Source: Oegoconia quadripuncta
Lineage: Eukaryota > Arthropoda > Insecta > Lepidoptera > Autostichidae
DNA: 64,000 nt
NCBI GenBank assembly: GCA_949316235.1
Contig: OX438750.1
Span: 21,206,865-21,270,864, forward strand
Direction: 5' to 3'
The translations under genes and the position numbers were made by a program. The notes below the pieces were generated by a model that was not told the DNA's origin, searched no databases, and saw only the letters and a list, made by a program, of their open reading frames with translations. Of the stretch, positions 45,301 to 59,478 are shown one piece after another. Each line of letters opens with the position of its first letter. The stretch's first letter is position 1.

Positions 45301-48300
45301 GGCGCCAGCGTGCTCTATACCGTGCCGCTGCTGTTTTCCAACTCTAGTGGTTTGGAAAATAATTAGATCATCGTTTTTGCCCCATTCATGTCTGTCAAGT
45401 CAAGACTCATTGAGTTTTTAATTTTTTGTTTAACTATTGTCATTGACCTGGTACGATTTCTCTAATTAACGGAAGGCAGGGTAACTAAACCATTAATCTT
45501 TACAAAACAATAATTGAATACGCATATTTTAATCTCAATAAATCCCTACTGATTCCGTATAGAGATTATTTCTCCGTTTCTGTCTTGTATTCCCCATTTG
45601 TTTATTGCCTATTCAATTAAAAGTAAAACTACAATTAAAGGGTATAAACGTCTATCTGTCCTACTATTTTCCAAAGTAGAATTAACGAGTAAAATGGTGT
45701 GGGCAGATAAATGCTACTCGTCCTTAATTGAGAGCTGACTAATTGGTTTTAAATGGTCACATCGATTTTAAAGGCGGTGAATCAGAGACTGAACTCAAGC
45801 GCAACCGCCACAGCTCAAGTTGCCTTTAATATAATTGAATAAAGTAGGTACTGTGCTATGTAAGTAGGTACTTTGTTTGTCCCATTCATGCCATAATTTG
45901 CACGTAATGAGCGAATAACGTAACTGGTAGGTGTATTTACAAACCAGACTTCTATTGAAGCTGATGATGGAATATAAGTGCACTAATGAATTTTAATTTT
46001 TCTATTTGTGTCAGAGTCAATTAGATTTCTTATAGCTATTAGATAATAGGTAGTAGTCTGGCTTGATTAGGAATGCTAGTTTACCTTCATTTAGCAAACG
46101 CATCGTTATACCTGTTATAGATACTTAGTAATTGGCCTATATGCCCTACGCGGCAAAAGTAGGTGGAGCTAATGGTGTAAGATAACACGATTGCTCTGTA
46201 ATTATCAAATTTCACGCAGCTCTTGCTGCTCTATCTGAGAACAAATATTGTTAGCCTGATTTTATAGTTTACGACATACGTTGTTTCATAATAACTAAAC
46301 TCTACACCACAGCTAGAATGCGCGTTACGTGTGAATAGGAACGTTAAACATGTCGTGAGTTATCGACTTTTTAGAAACAGTTTGAGTATATTGTTTATGG
46401 TGTTTTGGTGACTTCAAACGGATTAACATCTCTCGACAAGGCTGGCTGCATTAGAATGCAGTTAAAAGTGGACAGAAAGAATTTTTATTGCTTCAAAAAA
46501 GGGACGTAAAATTTTATTCTTCTCCAGAAGATACATGATAGTTAATTACCATTGCACTAAAAGATTCGTCGGGCAGTTCATTAATGCTTTACCATGGTCC
46601 ACTGATTACCTCGTATCTTTGTTTAGGAGTGTATGGGTATTGAAACCAGAGCAAGAGTTAATAGGTAGCGGTAAGACCGATACAATACGTATAATGTTAA
46701 AATTAAATAAGCTGTAGAATTTAGGGTCTACTGACCTAAACAAGTTAATCTGACAAGCACATAACAAAGTTTGTTCGGCCTACAGAGCAAGTCGCCCTAC
46801 CGTTACAAAGTACTTACACGATAAGGCGACCCAGTGAAAGCAGTCCACTGACAAACATCAATTGTCATACCGTTATTATAGGTAACATCAATAAAGTTTA
46901 CTGTGGATTTAGATTTACCACACCTTGCGTACCTTGACCCAGTGATCAAGATTGAGGCAACCGAGGTCATTGATTTCGATCATAATTCACAAATATTATT
47001 CGTCATTGTCAAGAAACGCTATAAAAATGTAACTGTTTTGAGATCGAAGATAATAGTGCTTGTTAAATAAGTAACACTTCAATCAACTTGTTGACTAGAG
47101 GTCGGAACAAAAAGTATGTGGTAACAAACTACTCGTAATAGTGGTTAACTGCATCGAGTATCGCGGCCGGGTTACGGCGCTCCCAGCGACCGGAGCAACA
47201 GTTAGAAACATTTAAATAACTCTGTCACGCCGTTGATGTATAAATGTACGAGCACCAAGTAACGGTCTCTCGCCCTTCATAATTCTAGGCGCAGAGCAAA
47301 GATACTCCAATTGCTAGTCATCTCCATCCCATACTGTTTGACACTCCATAAACGACTGACACTCTGTTTACATATTTCAAGTGTCGCATGGAACACAAAT
47401 ATGATTCAGAAACAATCTCCATCATACATAACATACACGCGGAATAAATTCTAAAAGCACTAGGGAAGCTTACACCAATACTATAAATTGATTTTAATAG
47501 AATCCAAAATCTTTTAAATAAGTGATATTACGCTGCGCAATAGTGTTACTATGTAGGCGTGTTAATACTCATTGTGAGTTGTATATTATGTTTATCTGGA
47601 ATATTTTAATACAAAGTAAGCTTAAATAAACTGAGAGGGCTTAGCTTTCACTTCACTCACGTTTCATCATTAGAGTAAACGATTCCGTGCTCAGTGGATA
47701 TAGTTTGTTACTTTTTTAATTTCATTTGCGTAAGTTTAGTACTTCAATTCTCAACTTGATCAAAATCAACATTTCTCCTAAATTTTGTATTGGCTTCACA
47801 CATCAATCGACTCGGCCTTCTACCTGTAGTTGGCTTTGCATTAAAAGAAACACGTGTGCGATCTGTTTTGTTGCTTCAGAAATTGATTTTTCATGAGAAA
47901 TCAAACAATACAGACAGGATCTGTCCAATTTAAGTAATGAACCGGTTGAAAAATTCAATTGTTATAATATAAAGACTCAATATATGCTATTAAGGTTCTG
48001 ACTCAAGACGAGAACATGCGATATTGTCTTAGGCTCTTATTAATAAATCGTTCTCAAGATTGAGATGACCTTAAGTTGGCGATTGAGAATTTATTGTATA
48101 TTAAAACAGTATCAAAAAAAATTATATTTGCTAAGTGTTATGAACATTTCATAAAGGTGTGTTAGTTGCGGACATCGTTGCATTTTACCCGATATATTTG
48201 CAATCTCGACTTGCACAAATTATTTTAGATTTTTGACTTTGTAACCTTCTTAGATAATAAAAACAATATTTCAAAAATCTGTAATTTATGATGGATCTAA

Positions 48301-48679
48301 GCGAGTTCTATAACTGCGCCAAAGTTTAAGTCGATAACTTATGTAGTTCCTGGGATAGCCGCGTAATGACAGACAGACAAACAGGTACACAGGCACCGAA
48401 GCGAGACCATAAAGGCACCATACCATTACTATTTATGTAATTATTTAAATTAGTGCATGCTACTCTCTCATATTGATGTGCCTTCCTTATTGATACAATA
48501 CACTATAATGTCATGAAAACAAAACATAAGGAATGCAATAAATGATTTGAGTTTGAGTTTCAACGGAACCCTAAATAATGGTAAGGCGCCGCCCTTCGCG
48601 CTCCGCTCGTTCGCTTATAACACGAGAGTGAGAGATGAAATAGTCCCTTCAGCTCAGCAGTTGACATACATTCAGTGTA
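42318..48679. other. Long non-coding stretch, no gene seen
   Basis: Intron or intergenic DNA. The minus-strand frames at 43245-43499 (no ATG start) and 44273-44491 have no recognised family or splice pair. Repeat debris appears near 48342-48410 (GACAGACAGACAAACAGGTA) and 48585-48616 (GGCGCCGCCCTTCGCGCTCC). No exon is supported. Confidence 0.45.
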
Positions 48680-49965
48680 CTAAGTATCGGGAATTTGTCA
48701 ATAAAACAAAAAATACAAATTATTCATCTAAATTTATTTTATCGCCTTCAAAGTAGGCCCCATCGCTTGCAATACAACATCTCCACCGCTTCACCCAGTC
48801 TTCCATACATTTTTCATAGGCTATTTGCGGTATGGCCTTTAGCTCATTCAGCGAATTTTCTTTTATGGCTTCTATCGACTCAAAACGTTTTCCTCGAAGT
48901 GGTAATTTTAACTTGGGAAATAAAAAAAAGTCAGACGGAGCCATATCAGGTGAATACGGTGCTTGGTCGAGAACTTTTGTTGAATTTTTCGCTAAAAACT
49001 CTTTCACTATAATGGCTGTGTGTGATGGTGCATTATCATGGTGCAGCATCCATGAGTTGTGTTGCCACAAATCTGGACGTTTTCGGCGGATACTCTCACG
49101 CAAACGCTTCATGACGCCTAAATAATATTCTTTATTCACTGTTTCTCCCTCTGGAAGGAATTCGGAGTGAACCACACCACGGTAGTCAAAAAAAACTGTC
49201 AGAATCACCTTGATTTTGGAGCGACTTTGCCGCGGTTTTTTGGGTTTCGGCTCGTTTTCGAGACGCCATTCTGAAGACTGTTGGCTTGTTTGCATGTCGT
49301 ACTCATAAACCCATGTCTCGTCGCCAGTTTCATAAAGGTCGGATCCGTAGAAGCTCGGGAAACCATGTCTTCAGCGACATGCTTTCGCTGCGCTTTTTGA
49401 ACAAAATTGAGCTCTTTTGGAACTAGTCGAGCGGCGACGCGTTTCATGCCTAAAATGTCAATGAGAATGTTGTGGACGGACTTAAAAGATATGTTCACCT
49501 CACTAGCTAACTCTCTCAGACTCATACGTCGATTTTCGAGCACTAGCTTCTTGATTCTGTCGATGTTTTCTTTGGTCGTAGCGGTTGAAGGTCTACCAGA
49601 ACGAGGCAAGTCTACTACTACTTCTCGGCCTTCTTTAAAAGCCTTATACCATTCATAAGCCCTTGTTTTCGATATACACGATTCGCCGTAGGTATTTCGC
49701 AACATTTTTAGTGATTCACCACATGAAATATCATTTGAAACACAAAATTTAAGGCACACTCTTTGTTCAACAATATTTTCCATTGTAAAAATCGCCGAGG
49801 ACTCAAAACTATGACCAACAAAAAGTGTAGTTTAAAACGAATTAAATGACAGATCCCGCTCAAATTTTGCGCGCTAAATCAGTACAGTGCTACCAACATG
49901 CAGTAAAAAAATTAGAACGACCTCTTTTACGCGGGTCTTTTTATTGACATATTCCCGATACTTTT
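48680..49965 (-). mobile_element. mariner-family transposon, inactive
   Basis: About 1286 bp bounded by inverted repeats: 48680-48705 (inner part AGTATCGGGAATTTGTCAAT) and the complement of 49941-49965 (AGTATCGGGAATATGTCAAT). A TA lies outside each end (48678-48679 and 49966-49967), the target duplication expected for Tc1/mariner. The length is typical of mariner. The transposase lies on the minus strand and is frameshifted. One mismatch in the inner inverted repeat and differing outermost bases indicate some age. Confidence 0.88.
48720..49783 (-). pseudogene. mariner transposase, frameshifted
   Basis: The first frame (ATG at 49783, reading to about 49328) carries the N-terminal DNA-binding region with helix-turn-helix text (SLKMLRNTYGESCISKTRAY, LPRSGRPSTATTKENIDRI, MSLRELASEVNISFKSVHNI). 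The second frame (about 49325-48720) carries the catalytic domain: GDETWVYEYD with the first catalytic Asp, HHDNAPSH with the second, and SPDMAPSDFFLFPKLK with the third, 34 residues on (the D,D34D pattern of mariners). The shift near 49327 falls just before the first catalytic Asp and seems to involve loss of several bases. The two halves cannot be read as one protein. Confidence 0.9.
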
Positions 49966-49967
49966 TA

Positions 49968-52900
49968 CACAGAGTAGTACATGCAATGGTCACTCACGTG
50001 CGGCAAACTTAAACCTACGACTAACATCAGGAATTCGGGGTTTGATACTATAACGTTAGGTTCAAAAGGGGTTATTAAGCCAAAAAGGAGTTAGTAAGAT
50101 ATTATTTTTAGAATAGAAAATTCAACTTTTCTATGCTCTCCGTACAACAGATCGGTCACTTTTGTATTGGAAGTCGAAAAAAAATAATTGCGCAATAAAG
50201 AGTATTTGTATTGTATTGTAGATGGCATTACTTACAATTTTGTCTTGGGTATTAGAATTCAAATAATATCTTGCTGAATTCTTTATTTAAAAAACAAATG
50301 CTACTTACCCCATAAATCTGTAAACTCGTGGTTTAGTGCGATATAGGCATTTACGTGAGTGAATGAGGCTATTGGACACAAGAAATGGTCAGGTGCATGT
50401 CGGACCACGCGCAGTACAGTTCCGTAGTCGGAATATACATTTAATAACGCAAATTATTTTTACAGTTGATTATCTAACGTCATGTTGAGTAGTTTCTATG
50501 AACTTTTTACCAATACATGTCATAAATTGGTCGACTGTTACTCATTAAAGTAGTGAGCCTACTTAGCTATGATATTTTTTTTCTTTCAATTTCGTTAAAT
50601 ACCCTGCAAAGTGAGTCCTTTAATAATATTCAAAAATAGCTTAGTATAGATCTCCAATATTTTTTAAAAACCTCTTCAATGATACCTTACACGATGAGAT
50701 ATGCGAATAAATAAACTTCACGGTACGATATACATACATATTATATCGTTACAATATAGATGTAAGTACCTATCCTATTTTTTTTTAAGATTTCATACAT
50801 ATCTTTGTAGGCGTTATAAATATGTATAACTATACCAAATTTCACCTAGCATTTCTACTACTACTAGTCTTCTAGTAAAACAACAGTGAAATAAGACGGA
50901 CAGACCGGCTTAACGTAACTATAAGGGTTTCTATTTTTACTATAGAAGCTCCAACGGTAAATTATGAATGTTTTTATTATTATTAAATCCTATATTGCAC
51001 ACAAAATAAAATACAAAGAATATTTATTCAACAATATGATTCTCGCGGGATAATTAATTTTGCTGGGACAATTTGAAGAAGCTTTTGTAATTATTCAAAA
51101 ATAACAATTTATTTATTTCCGTTCCAAATCTAGTCAGATTTTTTTGTTGGGACACTAGATAGGTAGTGTCAGAAGAGAGCGAAGAACTTTATCTATCTCT
51201 ATAGCTCCCCGAGAACGAGAGCTGTAAACATCTGCCTTCTCGGTTTGACAAATTATAGTCATCTTTTATTGAGGCTGATTTCCTGATTACAATACAACGC
51301 TACAGCGTCGTGGCAGGTCGCGCGCCGCGCCGGCGCAGGCGCAGCGTGGTGGGCTGGAGCGTGACGTCTGCCACCCGATAGCCCATCTCACGAGCGACCC
51401 GCTTCCAACCAAGGTCACCGCGTGACCTCCTAATCTTTGTAATATTTCCGTAACCTACTTCATAATGTTACACTGTTATGCAATTCATTTAAGTACCTAT
51501 TCCTGGACTAGATGAAGGCGTTTAATGTCGCCTATAATCTAACTGAAATAGCCAAAATTTCTTGTTTTCCCCAATGTTGAACGACCTGTGCGGAAGATAT
51601 TAGAGAATGTCACTCTATTTCGCCATGGATCACTTTGATAGCCTGCTGTCCTTCAAACTGTTTTTCTCGTGAAAGCTTAAAGTTTGGCATGGTTATAGTG
51701 TTTCACATCCTGAAAACATAATTTCTTTCATGAGCCAAATAATGGCTAATAATAAGTTTTTAATTCGACATGTGCGATTTTACCATTTTTAGGTCTCATT
51801 CGTTTAGTCATTTTTAAGTATCGCAGGGTTTTGGAGATATATGACAAAAAGCAAGCAAACTATTTCTTGTCCTTTAATGCAGAAATAGAAGATAAATGTA
51901 GAATACCTAGGCATCAATCTGTATCTTACCTGAAAAAGGCACTTTTCAGATGTACTTTGTGTGACATTTTTCAGTGTAACGAAAAAGACATTCCAGCAAA
52001 GACATTTATCGTAATTAAAATGAAAACTATTACTTTTTTATTAAAACATAAATAAAATGATCCCCATTTAATGTCTTTTCATAAGTTTTAAATAAATGAC
52101 CTCAACGAGACCACCATGTTGTCCATAAATGGTATATCCATATTAACATTATAAATACTTGTTCGCTTTGACTTTGTGCGTTTGACTTTATGCGTATTTG
52201 ACTTAAGTCGTATAATGCATTTGAAAATTTTAGGATTTTGTTATTACAATTTACTTTTATGAAGTTTATAAACTTGGCAACTTAAACCCACTAGTTAATA
52301 AAGAAAACAGGGGAATATAAACAAAGAACTTGCACAATTCATTTCGAAATAATGGACAGTATTCAAGTATAACGTGTAAGAGACCATATACGTTTAATTA
52401 AATGAGTGCAAAATATTTTAGATTGCTTTTCAAGCAGAAGTATCTCTATGAGGACTGTCTGCGTTTCCCACTCCAATATTATTATTAATGATATATTATC
52501 GTTTGGCATTGGCAAAAGTTGGTAATTCACTCAATAGTGCTATAATACTTAATGTAAATAGAGTATGGTGAACAGAAGTTCAATACTCCCAGTCAAATTA
52601 CTAAGGAGCGTTTGTCATATTTTATAAAGTTCGATGAGGCACATATTTTCCAGTTCTATATTGCCGGTGAATCCGTTGTCCGGGGCGGACTACGACTATT
52701 TGCCATGCCATCATTTCAAGAGCTATAACAGATCGTTTTAAAAACGATGGGTCTCATATTCGATTTTTGGTAGTGGACACAAGGCTTTGACTCACACAAA
52801 TATAATAAAACTATAAGTGACTATCACCTCTTAACGATGTAAAGACCTGCAAGTTATAGGAATGCGAAAGGATTTATTATTACGACTGGTTCATCGATCA

Positions 52901-55900
52901 TACGCAGCACATTCGGATTGCTCCGTATCGGGATGAGAAATTGTTTTTATTACTTACGCTTCATACATTGTATCGTATTCGCTTTAATTCGTAAAAGTAT
53001 ATTGCATGATTGATGGGCCCAAAATGGTTATACAATCTTTGTAACAATATTTTTCAGTTGTTGCCTAGTCGCTTGGTTAAATCTAGCCTTGCCCTTCCTT
53101 ATTATCAATCAGTTAGTGTTTCTTATTTAATTTAGTTTTTCTCAACTGTTCTAATTCGTGTTACATTATACACACATCATGGTAGTATACACATATCATG
53201 GTGTAGATATGCATTAATATTTGACAGTGGTCGTGCGGTGGCTGTGACAGATCCTCAGATAGGGTAGCAATCAGAGCGTGTGCGCACTCCGTATCACGGG
53301 CTTTCTGATACATAACACACACTTTCTAATCTGCGCCTTTGTCACTGAGCTCGCCTATTGGCTAACTGTCGCTATACCACACTTTCGCCAATTGTTTTCA
53401 CGCTACATTAGATTTCTTCACAGTATTCTCGTTTATAAATATTCGACACGTTAGTTTTGACGGTTGCATCATGATATTCGAGATATCCAGCTCACGCTTT
53501 TATTTTTCGTTTCGCCGCAATGCAAAGATGTTAGTTATTAAAGGCGATATTAAGTTTAATCTAAACTGCGGTTAGTCAGACCACTGCTCAGATTATATTG
53601 CCAGTTTATCTGGAGTTCGCTCCCGTTGAATCCGATACGAGCTATCTCGCTCAGTTGGAACTAGTGAAATAAGAGAGCTATAGCTGACAAGAAGCTAAGC
53701 CGCAATGTTTTCTGGATAAGGTGATGTGGATGCGTATATTTTAGATGTAGGCGGGGGTTGCGGCATGGGGCGGGGGTAAGGGACCGGTCTGCCTACCGGT
53801 TTGTATCGACGTTGCCGGTTTAGGTAGGACTAACCGTTTTATTAGCTGCGCCATGCTCCACAAACGATAGCCACACCACACAGCCACCGACCGGAGCTAG
53901 CAGCCCTCGGGCGCCGCGCCCACAAACGACACCTTATTCATGGTCTCGCAATCAGGATATTCATAGGTTGCTCAGTGTATCTGTCTACATCGTAAACTAC
54001 GAGAATTATTGCACTGTGTATTTGTGTACCCACCAAATGAACACGGCCTAATAGCTGAAGATCTTACTTGTTTGTAAACAATAAGCTTTAAGACTACACC
54101 GGCTAATTCTATACATATTTCGTACACCGTGACCTGGTTCTCTTACACACTATTGTACTGGCTATTCACAGTATGCCATAAAAAGAAGTAAACAATCGTC
54201 TTGACACAGGTGTAAAAGTGAAAATGTCCGTAGGTATCCACATTTCGTTTACGACTCTGCTAAGTGAAACCGCGTCAAAATTATTTTTACTAATATATAA
54301 GCCCTTATGTTAAATATAAATTAGGTACATTGTAGTTTATTCGCTAAATTCTCATCCATCAACATGGTAATGAAAAACTTTCTGTCTCTCTTTACTTTCT
54401 TTTGGCTTTGTAACAATGACTGTCGAGGCTTTTAATTCTATTGTTAATTCCAGATAAAGTAGTTATCGAATGAAAGTAATTTTGAAAAAATACTTTACAC
54501 TTCGTTAATTTTACTGTGGCAGAATTTATCACTTACTACAATGGAAACTACGTTCTGATACTATCATAGAAGTACTTACCCATATACTCAAGCATGTGTC
54601 ACATTAGTGGTTACGGCATTAACCCAGATAATGTGGAGACATTTAGTCAAGCTTGCCTCGAATTTTATGTGTTTACTAGCATTAAAAACATCAACGACAA
54701 TGTTTTAATTTTGAAATATGATTTGTTCAAGAGTTACACATTGAACAGATCTGGAGCTCTGTGTGTGAGTTACAAAATCCGCGCATTGTATGTAGAGTTC
54801 TTGTACAAGAACTCATATTGCTGTGACATGGTATTGTTTAAGTTACACAGAGGTCTTGTTTTGTATGTAGGGCGACGCGTGGAGATAGTGACAGAAGTGT
54901 CACGCATACATTTCATTGTGGGATAATAAATCTAACGTTAGATAATCATCTTAAAAACGTAAACATTACTACGAAAGATAAATCAAGGTGTCAAATGCGA
55001 AATTCAATGTCTATTGCTGAAAACACGGCCACACTTAAACAATGGACAGATTTAGAGTTGAATAGATATCGGTCGGCGTGGTTCGCTGTGAAATGTTTGT
55101 TCTATCCACCTTGAAAATTACAAAAGCAAATATATTATCAGTAATAGATCAGATGCTCTTCACGACTATTATGTGATCGATGGGCCTCGGAATCTCATTA
55201 CATCATTTTCTTAAACTTAATATGGATAATGATGTTCTAATTTTGTATTAAACGCTTCAGTCCACGAATGGTCGATTGGTCATTGTGTGACTAAATCGCA
55301 GGATTTTTCTATTTTCGTTCTCTGTTATTGGCCTTGGTGCATCTATTTGTGCTCCGACGTCGCGTGGATGCGTGGCACTCTGCCACACCACACGCCACCA
55401 CTATGTTTTGAGCGCTCAAGCTCAATGCGTTAGTGACAGCGGCACACTTTCCTCTGCTCAACTCGACCGCGCGTTCGGACCGAGACCACCAGTCTCACTT
55501 AATTACAATATTATCGCGGTAACTGGGTTAACGAACCTAATGCTATTATACATTAAACGTGCGAACAAGAACATTGGTCTTCTTTCGACACCCATTGTTT
55601 TTACTTCAGTGTCTTCAGTAATGAATTTATTATTAGGCGTACTTTTTAGACAACGACCGTTCCATGCAAATGTGGACGCGATTTACCATATCCGTCCGTT
55701 ACGGTGTGCACACGTGTGAATGAATCTCAAACAAAGCAAATTCGAATGCTGTCAATCAGTTCTGCGGCAATACGAGCGGATCGGTCAACGATCTAAAGTA
55801 AATCATTCATTGTGCATGTTTTGTATGTATGACAGTATATTTTTGGAACCTATACGAGGCCATTGAGTGTCGCCCCCGCTGTGATAGATGTTGCATCGTC

Positions 55901-56029
55901 ACAGAATAATGTTTGGTTGTAGGCGTCCAACACGGGATTTACCGAGCGGCGCAATATGGGTGTACTTGAAAGTGGAGTGAGCACACGCGATTGGTCGTCG
56001 GAATACCACAGCGGCTAGCCGGAAACATA
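49968..56029. other. Long non-coding stretch, no gene seen
   Basis: Intron or intergenic DNA. A LINE-type tail (GCGCAATAAAGAGTATTTGT, then TATTG units) lies at about 50190-50218. GC pockets lie at 51315-51370 (GTCGCGCGCCGCGCCGGCGC), 53745-53830 and 53890-53935. A 14-16 base motif (TTTGACTTTGTGCG, TTTGACTTTATGCG) repeats near 52157-52206. Frames at 54594-54926 and 55372-55719 are open but show no domain. The GC-moderate stretch at 55340-55500 may include regulatory sequence for the exon at 56030. Confidence 0.4.
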
Positions 56030-56326
56030 ATGTTTGAGTCGCTGGTGTCGCGTTTGACGTCGCCGCCAGTGTCTCGGCGACGACACACCGTGCACACGTC
56101 ACGGGAGGTGTGCAGCGAGCCTGAGGAGGACGCAGCTCCGGTGCAGCGCCGATCACGAACCGCCAAGCAGCTGCTCGACAAACGACGCAAGGCACGACTC
56201 TCCTGCGCAGACCTCACTGCCGCCACCAATGCGGAGCCCGAGCGAACCTCCCGCATGGATGCTTTCAAAGCCTTCTTGCCACTTCGACAGTCTAAATCTC
56301 TTGGACGTCTCGACGGACTTAAAGAG
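56030..56326 (+). CDS. First coding exon of an unidentified gene or isoform
   Basis: Starts at ATG (context AACATAATG) and stays open for 99 codons to a consensus donor (GAG|GTGAGT at 56327, phase 0). The in-frame stop upstream is at 55967-55969. GC-rich coding composition contrasts with the flanks. The peptide is basic and Ser/Arg-rich: MFESLVSRLTSPPVSRRRH, then EEDAAPVQRRSRTAKQLLDK, then MDAFKAFLPLRQSKSLGRLD. It has no signal peptide or membrane segment, and several Arg-X-X-Ser sites could be phosphorylated. I do not recognise the family. The next exon must lie downstream, possibly beyond the window. It could be an alternative N-terminus of a larger gene. An internal-exon reading is possible if the weak acceptor ACCACAG near 56010 is used. 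Confidence 0.55.
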
Positions 56327-59300
56327 GTGAGTGCGATTGATTACATTATGTTACGAATTCACCACTGGATGAAACACAGGTTTAAGTGAGCTCATGTTTA
56401 GAAATAAGTAATTTCATAGTTTTTTGTAAAGATTTTAATGCGTTATTGTTTAAGTTTGTTAAATTTGCTCTACGGGGTTAACGTAGTCACTTGCGACATT
56501 TAGAGAACGCCATGCTCTGTGGTTACCTTCGCGCCGCTCGCTCCCATGTGCGCACGCTGGCCTCGCACACCTGTTGCGACCCGTCCCACCGACTCGACCC
56601 CCGACCACAAGTTGCGCAAGCAATAACACCTTAACCGGCAACATAACCAATTTGTAAATACCAGAACATCACTGGCCATGGACACACGCGTCCAGTGAAC
56701 GACACGAGATGTCCATTGTGTACCACCTTACAACGTCTGAGGGCGTTCCTATGAACTATGACATCACATCAGTCATCTCGGGTTGATAAGACAATGCAAA
56801 GTGCAAACAATACAAGAGAATCGACATTTGACGGCATGTCTGCCTAGTCGAATCTCTGACATGAATTATAATGCAACACAAGGTCTCAAGGTGCACGGTT
56901 AAAGAATTATAAGCGGTTACTTAGATTGTAGTTGGATTATAATAAACATTTTTCGATATTGTGTAGTATCGCAGATAACCTGTTCGTTAATTCATTGTAA
57001 ACAATTAACAAGAAAATGTGGTATTAATTAAGAGTGTGGAAATAATTAGATGTTGTCACAAAAATTCTTTTGGGCCCAACACTTGGGCTCTTTAGGTCAG
57101 AATATTTATCCAAAGTGCATCAGATTTGTTCCTGATTGCGTCACACAAACGGAAAATAGTTTCCCATATTTCACTTTCACTCAATTTCGGGAGAAACTGA
57201 GGAAGTTTTAGCACTTGTCTTAAACTTATTCATTTAGTTAATACTAAATTCCACGGACTTATGAAGATTATTGTAGAAACATGGTTCAGAACATGGAACA
57301 CTGGAAGAGCTAAGTATACGAGTATGTAGGCGTACGTGACTCAGAGTAAAGCTTTATAGTATTGCGGACATATTTAAAATGAAATATTCAAACGAATCAT
57401 TTATTTTCAATCAAACAAGTCTTATTTTCTATGTGATCTGCCGCGCCCTTTGTGCAAAATCGTTTATATAACATGGACTCATACTTTTTTGTGATAAACT
57501 AGACGCGTTTAACCACAATATTACTTGATGTGAAGCTATGATGTGGTTGACGATAGAGTAAATAATTCACTGGAATTATCATAAATAGGCAGTGCATATT
57601 CACTCTAGATATGAAGATCGACTTAGATTTAAGAAAAACTTAAACTCTAGCATGCTATGAAATTCCAAACCTCAGCAGTTTCGCATTGTGAATGAAAATG
57701 CAAAGAAAATGTTTGAATAATAACCTTCCTTATATCTAGTTGAGTTTGGAGTCAAAACTTTGAATGCAAATCCTCGAATGTAATCGGGCGAATAGAAGCT
57801 AGCAGCGGTTAAGATTCGAGTTACTCTAAATATAATACTGAGGTAGAATTCGATTCTTTTGATCTCATCTCATCATGCATTAAAACAATTTAAATACATA
57901 CGTGGTTATATTTGCATCTAGTAATATTTCAAATTGAAAAGGCCATTCAAAATATCCATTTTTGAAGGCCTTCCGTACGCGCAAGAAACGACCGAACCAG
58001 GCGTAAACATCTACCATGAGTTTCCCATGTTATCTAATGATTCCATAACCACGATTACACGACTTATATCCACACGTTTTACATTTTCTGTGTTATTCCT
58101 GCATATAAGGATATTTATAATTATGTACAGTCGACTTCACGTCAAGTGTAAAACTGTCAGTAAAAGCTGAGCTGTCGTACAACGAGCGAACGGTCCTACA
58201 GTTAAAGTGTTACATTTGAAGTGCGGTTGATTTTACCTACCTATTAAATAGTAAGTTTGTAGTTAGATAGACTATTATTAAGAGCACAATGTTCTATGGG
58301 TTTTCATTATCGTCTTGGTCGACAAAATTATCAAAGCGTCTTCGAAAACGGATACGTTTTGCAATGTTAATTTTGGTCAGTCTGGTCTTCATTTCCTTAT
58401 CGGGTTTTGAGGTCTGTGGTCCACGGCCTACAGCTCAGCTAAATTGAGCACATTGTGTGTCTTTGAAAATTTATAGAATCGAATAGTCGAATAGTATTCT
58501 AATTTAATTTGTTACAATAAACGTCTCGTTATGAGAATTCAAAACTAAAAATAATTTTGCCTCTCACTACTTTATTATGATGGTAGTTTATGTTACGATG
58601 AATTATGGTTATAACCTTATAACGATTAACGACTTAATTTTAGAAGTGAGATGCTTTCGGAACCAGGATCTTTATTTTCTTTGTTACGTTAAAATATGTT
58701 ACGTTAAAATAGTCTCCTTCATTTTATTATTCAAAGTTGAAAATGTCTGAGATATTTGTTTCTATATCGTACCGTTTAAATTACCATAATTTATTGAGTT
58801 ACTACAAATATTTTAGTTCCTGTAAAGCGATAAACTTTCCAAATGATTGAAGGTCATCAGTTTAACAAAAGTTTTCTCTAGACGTTGTCAATCAACCAGC
58901 GCAGCTGTTGAGATGGAGAATGATTCGAGTAGGTATATTGGCGAAGATAGAACAGACAGAGCACCAGCGCCGTTACGAGACACACATCGCAAAACCTCCC
59001 GATAGTCAGCAGATAGATAGTGCAGGAATGTTACACGCAGGTACGGCAGGTACGCTGCCCGGCAACCTTGTGCAGGTACACACACACCCACATCGCTCCC
59101 CTGCCTCAGCTAAGTCCCCGGGATTTGAGCGGTGTTTGCTCATGTGATTTACAGACAAATGCCACGTCGACGTGCGCATCTGTTCTCTTTGTCAGACCAT
59201 CTCCATTGCGTTCACGCCTTTTGTCTGTCCCTACGAATGGAACATCTGCACCGTTAAAAATGCTCTTATTAAGTTCGTGTAGATGGATAAAGTGGTAATT

Positions 59301-59478
59301 AAAGCGCAAACGTACAAAGTTACGACGCTAGATGCTTTTCTTTGTATTTTGATAAATATCCACTCATTTCATCTAAGCTTTGTTGCATACGTATTTAATT
59401 TGGATAAATTACACATATAATGTATATTGCATTTTTCATTTGGAATATACCTAACTGCTGTTACGAGTATAATAGGAG
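56327..59478. other. Intron-like stretch, no further exon recognised
   Basis: Begins with the donor of the 56030 exon. No segment shows acceptor plus open frame plus donor with coding character. A short frame from ATG at 58912 (about 30 codons) is not supported by splice sites. TGTTACGTTAAAATA is repeated in direct order near 58682-58711. Confidence 0.4.

Noticed and set aside
58908..59147. Possible exon with ATG at 58912
   Set aside because: The ATG frame stops after about 30 codons, the alternative frame lacks an ATG, and splice sites are weak.
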